Assembly (NCBI GenBank): GCA_023418355.1
Contig: JAEZZU010000202.1
Span: 1-9,887, forward strand
DNA: 9,887 nt
Direction of reading: 5' to 3'
Source: Pseudomonadota bacterium
GTDB lineage: Bacteria > Pseudomonadota > Gammaproteobacteria > Burkholderiales > Burkholderiaceae_C
Part shown: positions 1-5,686 of the stretch, piece after piece
How positions within the stretch are numbered: the first letter of the stretch is position 1
Layout: each line of letters starts with the position of its first letter
Program-made: the position numbers and the translations under genes
The notes under the pieces: generated by a model
What the model saw: only the letters and a program-made list of their open reading frames with translations
Told to the model about the DNA's origin: nothing
The model's database searches: none

Positions 1-140
1 ATGGCGTCATAGGTACGGCCCACGGCATGCAGGCCCAGGTGCAGTTCACGAATGCCGGACTCGCACGCGCGCAGCAGTGCAAACAGGGCGGCATCTTCGG
101 TTTGGTGGTGGAGCCGGTTGGCAGCAAGACCCAACAACAT
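1..140 (-). CDS. Methylglyoxal synthase-like protein, N-terminal fragment (runs off left edge)
   Basis: Only the first 46 codons are visible, read leftwards from an ATG at 140. The peptide begins MLLGLAANRLHHQTEDAAL and continues to a segment LHAVGRTYDA. By eye it lines up with the start of E. coli MgsA: GLAANR with the ALVAHD strand, ALFALLRAC with the following helix, and LHAVGRTYDAI with the phosphate-binding LYATGTTGNLI segment. MgsA converts dihydroxyacetone phosphate to methylglyoxal in the cytosol. The catalytic aspartates and histidine lie further on and cannot be checked, so the family is tentative. An AAGGA lies 11 nt before the ATG (152-156), a slightly long spacing. The next upstream ATG in another frame is followed at once by a stop. 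The gene is divergent from the MFS exporter and has a dyad 34 bp upstream of its start. Confidence 0.5.
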   Translation of the reverse strand, partial: MLLGLAANRLHHQTEDAALFALLRACESGIRELHLGLHAVGRTYDA

Positions 141-173
141 CGTCACATTTGTCCTTTTTCAAGCAGGGGCAGC

Positions 174-195
174 TGTGCGCTGCCTACAGCGCACA
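174..195. promoter_or_regulatory. 22-bp dyad, possible operator upstream of the mgsA-like gene
   Basis: A perfect 8-bp inverted repeat TGTGCGCT-N6-AGCGCACA begins 34 bp before the ATG of the minus-strand gene at 140, inside the divergent intergenic region. The spacing and symmetry are typical of a dimeric repressor or activator site. The sequence resembles the TGTGA-N6-TCACA CRP site only in its outermost bases, and the spacing differs. It could equally form an RNA hairpin. No regulator can be named. Confidence 0.35.
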
Positions 196-233
196 AGCAT
201 AGGGGCAAACGATGACCTCAGGCATTCCGAGGT

Positions 234-297
234 TGGATTTCTACGGAATCCATAGCTTGCAGCGCTTGCTGCATGGGCGCTGGAGCCCAATTTTTTT
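234..297 (+). terminator. Three adjacent hairpins ending in a T-run; terminator-like, possible sRNA 3' end
   Basis: Three short perfect inverted repeats follow one another: TGGATT/AATCCA (234-239 and 247-252), TGCAGC/GCTGCA (258-263 and 268-273) and TGGGC/GCCCA (274-278 and 285-289). After one A comes a run of seven Ts (291-297). On the plus strand the last hairpin plus T-run has the form of an intrinsic terminator, although its stem is only 5 bp. No plus-strand protein gene ends here, so it would either stop an unannotated short transcript or attenuate transcription into the MFS gene. No convincing promoter was found for such a transcript. Confidence 0.3.
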
Positions 298-401
298 ATG
301 AATAACGTCTGCCCCAAGCGACACCACGCGCCCCACAAGTCTGCTAGCCTGCGCATGCTGCAGCGCAGCAGCGGCTTTTGTCTGTTCTGGATTTTCTATT
401 C

Positions 402-1634
402 GTGTCTCAAACCTCTGCTACTACGGCGGCGGCACCGGCCGCCATGTCCCCTGTCTTCATCGTCGTACTGCTGGCCGTGCTGCTGGGCTTTCAGCCGCTG
501 ACCACAGATCTCTACCTGCCAGCCCTGCCGCAAATTTCGCAGCAGCTGCAGGCCACCGTGGCCCAGACCCAGACCACCTTCTACGCCATGGTCCTGGCCT
601 TTGGCTGCTCACAGCTGGTGTGGGGGCCGCTGTCAGACCGCTTTGGCCGCCGCCCCATTCTGCTCACCGGCATTGCGCTGTATGCCCTCTCCGGCTTTGG
701 CTGCATGCTGGCGCCTGACATGCCTATGCTGATCGCCATGCGCAGCGCCCAGGGCATGGCTCTGGGCGGCGTGGTCATGGCAGGGCGAGCCATCGTGCGG
801 GATCTGTACCCGCCCGTAGAAGGTGCACACGTCATGTCCAAGGCACTGACTGGGCTGGGGCTGATTGCCTGCACCAGCCCCATCATGGGCAGCCTGCTGA
901 CCACCCAGTTCGGCTGGCGTGCCACCATGGCAGCCCTCGGCGTGGTGGGCATCATCGGCTGGCTCATGGTCTGGCTGCGCTTTCGCGAAAGCGTGCCGCA
1001 GCCCAACACGCAGGCACTGCAGCCACGCCTGCTGCTGCGCAGCTGGTCGCAGATACTGCGCCACCGCACCTTTTTGGCCTACACGGCCACCACCACCAGC
1101 TCCTATGGCAGTCTGGTGGTCTTTCTGACCGCATCACCTTTTGTCTTTATTCAGGTGCTGGGCTGGACGCCTGGGCAGGTCGGCTGGCTGCTGGCCTGCA
1201 ACGGCATGCTCTACATCAGCGGCACCATCCTGTGCCGCAAGCTGCTGCAGCGCATTGGCCTGCGCCAGACCGTGGCCTTCGCAGGCTGTCTGGCCGTGGC
1301 CTGCGCCGCCATCTTGCTGGCGCTGGCGTTCAGCGATGTGCGCCAGGGCCTGCCCTATGCAGCCACCTGCATGCTGTTTTCCGTATCCCACGGCATCCAG
1401 CAACCCTGCGGGCAAAGCGGCGCCATCAGCCCCTTTCCACAGGCAGCGGGCATGGCTTCCGCGCTCAACGGCTTCATCATGATGCTGTTTGCCTTTGCCA
1501 GCGGGCAGGTGCTGGGCCGCAGCTTCAATGGCACTGTATACCCCTTGGTTTTCGGGCTGAGCTTCTGGTGCCTGTGCGCAGCCTTGGCATCATGGACGCT
1601 GGTGCGCCGCTATGGCGAGCCCGGCAGCCACTGA
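402..1634 (+). CDS. MFS exporter of the Bcr/CflA drug-resistance family
   Basis: Inner-membrane proton-coupled efflux protein of about 12 helices, 410 residues from the GTG at 402. Visible family marks, numbered from that start, are TTDLYLPALP at 34-43 in helix 1, which matches the SIDMYLPALP of E. coli Bcr, and the MFS loop 2-3 motif GPLSDRFGRRP at 75-85. RDLYPPVEG after helix 4 matches RDIYPKEE of Bcr. The substrate cannot be read from sequence; Bcr relatives export bicyclomycin, sulfonamides or chloramphenicol. The start is uncertain: TTG at 378, GTG at 402 and ATG at 444 are all in frame and none has a strong ribosome binding site. The ATG would give 396 residues, the length most like Bcr. 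The gene ends 46 bp before miaA, so the two may be co-transcribed. Confidence 0.9.
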   Translation: MSQTSATTAAAPAAMSPVFIVVLLAVLLGFQPLTTDLYLPALPQISQQLQATVAQTQTTFYAMVLAFGCSQLVWGPLSDRFGRRPILLTGIALYALSGFGCMLAPDMPMLIAMRSAQGMALGGVVMAGRAIVRDLYPPVEGAHVMSKALTGLGLIACTSPIMGSLLTTQFGWRATMAALGVVGIIGWLMVWLRFRESVPQPNTQALQPRLLLRSWSQILRHRTFLAYTATTTSSYGSLVVFLTASPFVFIQVLGWTPGQVGWLLACNGMLYISGTILCRKLLQRIGLRQTVAFAGCLAVACAAILLALAFSDVRQGLPYAATCMLFSVSHGIQQPCGQSGAISPFPQAAGMASALNGFIMMLFAFASGQVLGRSFNGTVYPLVFGLSFWCLCAALASWTLVRRYGEPGSH

Positions 1635-1680
1635 TGCCTTCGATGCAGGCTGTCGCCCGGTTTGATTTGTTTGTTCCTGC

Positions 1681-2682
1681 TTGACCTTGACAGCCTCCCC
1701 TCACCCCCTGCCCTGCATCGCGATTGCAGGCCCTACTGCTTCCGGCAAAACCAATGGCGCACTGGCACTGGCTGCCGTGCTGGCACAGCGTGGCCAGGCC
1801 AGCGAAATCATCAGCGTGGACTCCGCCCTGGTCTATCGCGGCATGGACATTGGTACGGCCAAGCCCACCCCAGAAGAACAGGCGGCTGTCCCCCACCACC
1901 TGATCGACATCATTGACCCCCTGCAGTCCTACAGCGCTGCAGAGTTTGTGCAGGACACGCAGCGCCTGGTCGCAGAGATTCGTGCACGCGGTGCCATCCC
2001 CCTGCTGGTGGGTGGCACCATGCTGTACTTCAAGGCCCTGTTCGACGGCATTGATGCAATGCCCGCCGCCGATCCTGAAGTACGTGCCAGGCTCGATGCC
2101 CAGGCGGCCGAAATCGGCTGGCCCGGCATGCATGCGGAACTGGCCAAGGTAGACCCCGAAACCGCTGCCCGTCTGGCCCCTGGCGACAGCCAGCGCATCC
2201 AGCGTGCGCTGGAGGTCTGGCATGTCTCCGGCCAGCCACTGTCGAGCTTTCACCAGGCAAAAAAGAGAGCTGCTGAGGCAGGCCCTGCCTTCGATTGCAC
2301 GCTTTTTTCTCTGGAACCCAATGACCGTGCCTGGCTGCATGCACGCATTGCGCAGCGCTACGAAAGCATGCTGAGCGCTGGCTTTATTGATGAAGTCAAG
2401 GCCCTGCGCGCACGTGGCGACCTGAACCCTGACCTGCCCAGCATGCGCTGTGTGGGCTACCGCCAGGTCTGGGAAGAGCTGGACTGGCAGGAGCGCAAGG
2501 ACACGCCTGAGATCAACCTGCACCTGGTGCGCGAAAAAGGCATTGCCGCCACACGCCAGCTGGCCAAGCGCCAGATCACCTGGCTGCGCAGCATGCCCCA
2601 GCGCCACACCATTGCCTGCGATGACCCGCTGGCCACCATGAAGCTGGTGGAAGCGGCCCTGCGCTGCCTGCCTCAGGCCTGA
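1681..2682 (+). CDS. miaA: tRNA dimethylallyltransferase MiaA
   Basis: A 333-residue cytosolic enzyme that adds a dimethylallyl group from DMAPP to N6 of A37 in tRNAs reading UNN codons, the first step toward ms2i6A. The P-loop GPTASGKT is at 17-24. SVDSALVYRGMDIGTAKP at 45-62 and HHLID at 72-76 are the classic MiaA blocks that hold substrate and magnesium. LVGGTMLYFKAL, DSQRIQRALEV and the later RCVGYRQVWE also match the family. E. coli MiaA has 316 residues, so the gene is full length. The start has to be TTG at 1681 or TTG at 1687: an in-frame TGA at 1663-1665 closes the frame upstream and the first ATG lies well past the P-loop. No clear ribosome binding site precedes it. The mutL and hfq neighbours of E. 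coli miaA are not present here. Confidence 0.97.
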   Translation: MTLTASPHPLPCIAIAGPTASGKTNGALALAAVLAQRGQASEIISVDSALVYRGMDIGTAKPTPEEQAAVPHHLIDIIDPLQSYSAAEFVQDTQRLVAEIRARGAIPLLVGGTMLYFKALFDGIDAMPAADPEVRARLDAQAAEIGWPGMHAELAKVDPETAARLAPGDSQRIQRALEVWHVSGQPLSSFHQAKKRAAEAGPAFDCTLFSLEPNDRAWLHARIAQRYESMLSAGFIDEVKALRARGDLNPDLPSMRCVGYRQVWEELDWQERKDTPEINLHLVREKGIAATRQLAKRQITWLRSMPQRHTIACDDPLATMKLVEAALRCLPQA

Positions 2683-2769
2683 AGCACTGCAGCCCCGCCA
2701 GGGCGCATGACAGCTGCTTACGACTGCTGCGCCAGATATGGTTTAGCCTGCGGGCAAAGGAGTTTGCCC

Positions 2770-2931
2770 ATGCACACACGCTATCTGGCCATTCTGGCCC
2801 TTGTCCTCACCGCAGCCCTGAGCGGCTGCGCCTCTTCTGGCAACTACCAGCCCAGCGAGACTTCTGCCGGTTCCTCCAGCGGCATCACCGTCTACGGGGA
2901 AATTGATGCCAGCGTGGGCCGCGTGCGCTGA
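2770..2931 (+). CDS. Small lipoprotein, 53 residues, function unknown
   Basis: The ATG at 2770 is chosen because AAGGAG (2757-2762) sits 7 nt before it; an earlier in-frame start at 2707 has no such site. A short basic N-terminus, a hydrophobic core at 5-17 and the lipobox LSGC with Cys20 mark a signal peptidase II substrate. The mature peptide would be only 34 residues and anchored by lipid. It has a Ser-rich linker and ends in GITVYGEIDASVGRVR. Residue +2 after the Cys is Ala, not Asp, so outer-membrane sorting is expected. The C-terminal stretch resembles the first beta strand of betaproteobacterial porins, which often read SSVTLYGVVDAGV; this is a resemblance from memory, not a database match. 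It lies 87 bp after miaA and converges with clcA. Confidence 0.8.
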   Translation: MHTRYLAILALVLTAALSGCASSGNYQPSETSAGSSSGITVYGEIDASVGRVR

Positions 2932-2970
2932 TGTCTGGTCGCTGATTCTGGGATACGGGTGCGCTGCGGC

Positions 2971-4311
2971 CTATTCCTTGCGTTCATAGGGAATGCCGTT
3001 GCGCTCCAGAATTTTTTCCATGAGCACGGTGTACAGCGGTCTGCCACCCAGCCACTGGGCCACGATGGTCGCACCCAGGCAGGTGATGATCATGGGCAGC
3101 AGCAGCGTGTAGCTGGCCGTCATCTCCAGCACCAGCACCGCCCCCGTCAGCGGGGCACGCACCGTGGCTGCAAACAGCGCGCCCATGCCTGCGATCACGA
3201 ACGAGCCCACCTGCAGCTGGCTTTCCGGGAACAGCATGTCGACCACATAGCCAAAGATGCCACCAAAGCTGGCGCCCAGCGCCAGCAGAGGCGAAAAAAT
3301 GCCACCCGCCGCGCCGGAGCTGAAACTGATGGTGGACGTCAGAAACCGCAGCACAAACACCAGCATCAGCAGGCCCAGGCCAATCTGTCCGGCAGACACC
3401 TGGTGCACTACGTCAAAACCGCCCCCCACAGCCTGCGGCAGGTACAGCCCAAACAGGCCACAGCATCCGCCAATAAAGGCACCTGTAAGCACAAAGCGCA
3501 GCAGGCTGCCTTGGTAGAAGTCCAGAAACTTCTGCTGCAGCCACAGCAGCAGCTTGTTGAAGCCAATACCGATCACGCCAAACAGCAGGCCCAGCAGCAG
3601 ATACAGCCACAGCGTGCTCTGGGCAGGCATGTCATACGTGCCCAGCAGCAAGATGGGCGACTGGCCGCTGACGATGCGGCAGGCAATCGTGGCCATGACC
3701 GCACCCACAAACACGGCCTTGACCGAGATGAGGTTGTAGTTGAACTCCGAGCGCATCTCTTCGATCACGAAGAGGATGCCAGCCAGCGGCGCGTTGAAGG
3801 CCGTGGTCAGTCCCGCGGCAGAACCTGCAGCCAGCAGGGTGTGGCGGGTTTCCCTGTCTTTGACGCCTCCGGCATCCGCCACCATCTGGCCGATGTTGGC
3901 CCCCAGCTGTACAGTAGGTCCTTCCCGGCCCAGCACCATGCCCGAGCCCAGACTGCCCACGCCGCCCAGAAACTTCACCGGAATCACCCGCCACCAGCGT
4001 ACGGGGCGCAGGTCCTGCATGGAGGCCTCAATCTCCGGAATGCCGGAGCCACCCGTCTCTGGCGCAAAGCGCTTGACGATGTAGTAGGACGCACCCGCCA
4101 GCAGTGCAGACACGACAAACGTGGCAGCAATCACGGCATAGGTGTTGGAGAACCACTGATCCACCCAGACCGAACGCTGGCTGAACACCCAGCTGGTGGC
4201 CTTCTCAAAGAACACGCCCACAAAGCCCACCAGCGTGCCTATGACCAGAGAGAGCAGCACCGTCTTGATGGCAAGTTTTTCTGTGGCTTTGAGCTGTATC
4301 GGGTGAGGCAT
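2971..4311 (-). CDS. clcA: ClC-family H+/Cl- exchange transporter
   Basis: Inner-membrane homodimeric antiporter exchanging two chlorides for one proton, with a role in extreme acid resistance in E. coli. Numbered from the ATG at 4311 (446 residues), all key positions match E. coli ClcA at a constant offset of 18: Ser89 in GSGIP (Ser107), gating Glu130 in GREGP (Glu148), internal proton Glu185 in VIEEM (Glu203), Phe339 in GIFSP (Phe357) and Tyr427 in GGRPLY (Tyr445). Both glutamates point to an exchanger, not a channel. The start at 4311 is chosen because AGGAAG (4315-4320) precedes it; in-frame starts at 4329 (ATG) and 4392 (GTG) have none. It lies 97 bp behind the hemerythrin 1 stop, with a possible promoter and dyad between them. 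It has no C-terminal CBS domains, as in E. coli ClcA. Confidence 0.95.
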   Translation of the reverse strand: MPHPIQLKATEKLAIKTVLLSLVIGTLVGFVGVFFEKATSWVFSQRSVWVDQWFSNTYAVIAATFVVSALLAGASYYIVKRFAPETGGSGIPEIEASMQDLRPVRWWRVIPVKFLGGVGSLGSGMVLGREGPTVQLGANIGQMVADAGGVKDRETRHTLLAAGSAAGLTTAFNAPLAGILFVIEEMRSEFNYNLISVKAVFVGAVMATIACRIVSGQSPILLLGTYDMPAQSTLWLYLLLGLLFGVIGIGFNKLLLWLQQKFLDFYQGSLLRFVLTGAFIGGCCGLFGLYLPQAVGGGFDVVHQVSAGQIGLGLLMLVFVLRFLTSTISFSSGAAGGIFSPLLALGASFGGIFGYVVDMLFPESQLQVGSFVIAGMGALFAATVRAPLTGAVLVLEMTASYTLLLPMIITCLGATIVAQWLGGRPLYTVLMEKILERNGIPYERKE

Positions 4312-4366
4312 GAGCTTCCTGGTGGACATGGCAATGCAGACAGGCTGTGCAGAGGCCGCCATCATG

Positions 4367-4390
4367 GCTGTACCGCTGCGCAGGTACAGC
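4367..4390 (-). promoter_or_regulatory. 8-bp dyad upstream of clcA, possible operator or leader hairpin
   Basis: GCTGTACC-N8-GGTACAGC is a perfect 8-bp inverted repeat 56 bp before the clcA ATG at 4311. Just upstream on the minus strand, a TATAAG hexamer (4392-4397) could serve as a -10 box, though no good -35 box stands at 16-18 bp. If that box is used, transcription would start near 4385, inside the dyad, the usual place for a repressor site. With no T-run after it, it is unlikely to be a terminator for hemerythrin 1. Confidence 0.35.
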
Positions 4391-4408
4391 ACTTATAACG
4401 CAAGAAAG

Positions 4409-4867
4409 CTATCCCTTTGGGCTTGCCCCCGGCAGCAGCGGCCTGGACGCACGCTGGGACTGGCGGCGCATGCGCTGCTCAAACTTGCGCAGTTCCTTGT
4501 CGTTGCGGCGGATGTGGATCGACAGCCAGTCCCGCAGCAGAGCCGACAGCTGGGCCGCCACCGTGATGTGCCCGGCATCGTGCTGGCGCTGCAGCTCGTA
4601 CAGGCGCTGCATGAATTCCTCATGCCCCTGCTTGTGCGGGAGCAGATCGGGAAAGCCTTTTTGTTCCAGCAGCAGTTCCTCCCGGCGCAGATGCTCACGG
4701 GTGCTGTCAATGGCGCGGCGCAAAATGCTGCCCACCACCTGACGGCCCATGCCACGGCTGGTGGCTGTATGCAGCTCGTTGACCAGATCCACCAGCAGCC
4801 TGTGGTCCTGATCGATTGCGCCACCGTCATCGATCGCCATGTCATCTGCCCACTCGAAATACGCCAT
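4409..4867 (-). CDS. Bacteriohemerythrin 1 (di-iron O2-binding protein)
   Basis: A 152-residue soluble four-helix hemerythrin that reversibly binds O2 at a mu-oxo di-iron centre. All seven expected iron ligands are present with family spacing: His22 (IDQDH), His59 and Glu63 (HLRREE), His78 and His82 (HKQGH), His118 and Asp123 (HIRRND). The start Met at 4867 is preceded by AAGGTGAG (4873-4880). About 30 residues after the core form a basic tail rich in Arg, Pro and Gly that may bind membrane, nucleic acid or a partner. It is a close paralogue of the hemerythrin at 5198-5671. The terminator at 5106-5155 separates the two, so this copy probably has its own promoter within 4868-5105, though none could be assigned there with confidence. 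Confidence 0.95.
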   Translation of the reverse strand: MAYFEWADDMAIDDGGAIDQDHRLLVDLVNELHTATSRGMGRQVVGSILRRAIDSTREHLRREELLLEQKGFPDLLPHKQGHEEFMQRLYELQRQHDAGHITVAAQLSALLRDWLSIHIRRNDKELRKFEQRMRRQSQRASRPLLPGASPKG

Positions 4868-5105
4868 TTGCTCTCACCTTGTTGCACAAAAGGTGCCCCG
4901 AAGGTGTTGCCCTGACAGCGCCACCGGATCTGCACCCGCAGCGCAGTGTCCGCCTGCACCGCACGCACACCTTGATGCGCCGCAAACTCTGCACACCGCC
5001 CTCTGGCTGCCAGCACGCCCACATGCCAGATCAGCGCTGCATGCAAACAAGTACTCGCTTTCCGCGCATGCCCTGTGTCTGCCAAGCAGGTGGCAAGATG
5101 CAATC

Positions 5106-5155
5106 AAAAAAAATAGCTGCCAACGCTTGCTGGATAAGCGTTAGCAGCCATTTTT
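5106..5155 (-). terminator. Strong intrinsic terminator of the chemoreceptor-hemerythrin 2 operon; probable family repeat
   Basis: Arms of 20 nt at 5109-5128 and 5136-5155 flank a 7-nt loop. The two non-complementary positions are A/C and C/A on the plus strand, but in minus-strand RNA both become G-U wobbles, so the full 20-bp stem forms only in the minus-strand transcript. That transcript also ends in eight Us (5106-5113). It lies 43 bp after the hemerythrin 2 stop. From memory, hairpins containing ATAGCTGC and GCGTT/GCGCT blocks flanked by A- and T-runs are scattered through Comamonadaceae genomes; only this one copy is in the window. Confidence 0.9.
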
Positions 5156-5197
5156 ATAACAAATGCAAACTGTGTCGCTGGAGCGACAGTGCCTGCC

Positions 5198-5671
5198 TCA
5201 ATCCCGGCGCAGGTGCAGCGCCTTGAGCCTGTCCAGCCGCTCTTGGAAGGCCTGGCGCTGCTTCTCGCGCACCAGTCCCTGCTCGAACTTGCGCAGCCCC
5301 TTGTCGCTGCGGCGGATGTGAATCGACAGCCAGTCCCGCAGCACCGTAGACAGCCGTGCCGCCACCGTGATGCCGCCGCTGTCCAGCTGCGCCTGCAGGC
5401 TGTAGAGGCTGTCCACAAAACGCTGGTGGCCGATCTTGTGCTTGTCCAGATCGGGAAAGCCTTTTTGCGCCATCAGCTCTTCTTCGCGCCGCAGATGGTC
5501 GCGTGTGGTCACGATGGTGCGATTCAAAATGCTGGCCACCACCTCACGGCCAGCACCACGGCTGGTGGCGGAGTGCAGCTCGTTGACCAGCGCCACCAGT
5601 ACCAGATGGTCCTGGTCAATCGGGCCGCCACCGTCAATCTCCATGTCATCCGCCCACTCGAAATAAGCCAT
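5198..5671 (-). CDS. Bacteriohemerythrin 2, translationally linked to the chemoreceptor
   Basis: A 157-residue hemerythrin-fold protein with the complete ligand set His22, His59, Glu63, His78, His82, His118 and Asp123, at exactly the same positions as its paralogue at 4409-4867. By hand count 88 of the first 123 residues are identical (about 72%). The C-terminal tail differs: here it is a charged, helix-prone stretch (REKQRQAFQERLDRLKALH) instead of the Arg/Pro/Gly tail. The start at 5671 is only 12 nt after the chemoreceptor stop. Its AAGGAG (5680-5685) shares bases with that TAA, so translation is likely coupled. This suggests that it works with the receptor, perhaps delivering or reporting O2, by analogy with receptors that carry a fused hemerythrin domain (DcrH). 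That function is inferred. Confidence 0.95.
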   Translation of the reverse strand: MAYFEWADDMEIDGGGPIDQDHLVLVALVNELHSATSRGAGREVVASILNRTIVTTRDHLRREEELMAQKGFPDLDKHKIGHQRFVDSLYSLQAQLDSGGITVAARLSTVLRDWLSIHIRRSDKGLRKFEQGLVREKQRQAFQERLDRLKALHLRRD

Positions 5672-5679
5672 CTCTGCCT

Positions 5680-5686
5680 CTCCTTA
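5680..5686 (-). promoter_or_regulatory. Ribosome binding site of hemerythrin 2 overlapping the chemoreceptor stop
   Basis: On the minus strand TAAGGAG contains both the chemoreceptor stop TAA (5686-5684) and the AAGGAG (5685-5680) that lies 8 nt before the hemerythrin 2 ATG. Ribosomes ending on the receptor message would sit directly on this site, which favours coupled translation of the pair. Confidence 0.8.

Noticed and set aside
1525..2607. A 360-codon minus-strand frame opposite miaA and the MFS 3' end
   Set aside because: It has no recognisable domain and overlaps two well-supported genes.
2959..4398. A 479-codon open frame on the plus strand opposite clcA
   Set aside because: The composition (His, Gln, Arg rich) is that of a reverse-frame shadow; clcA on the minus strand has every family motif.
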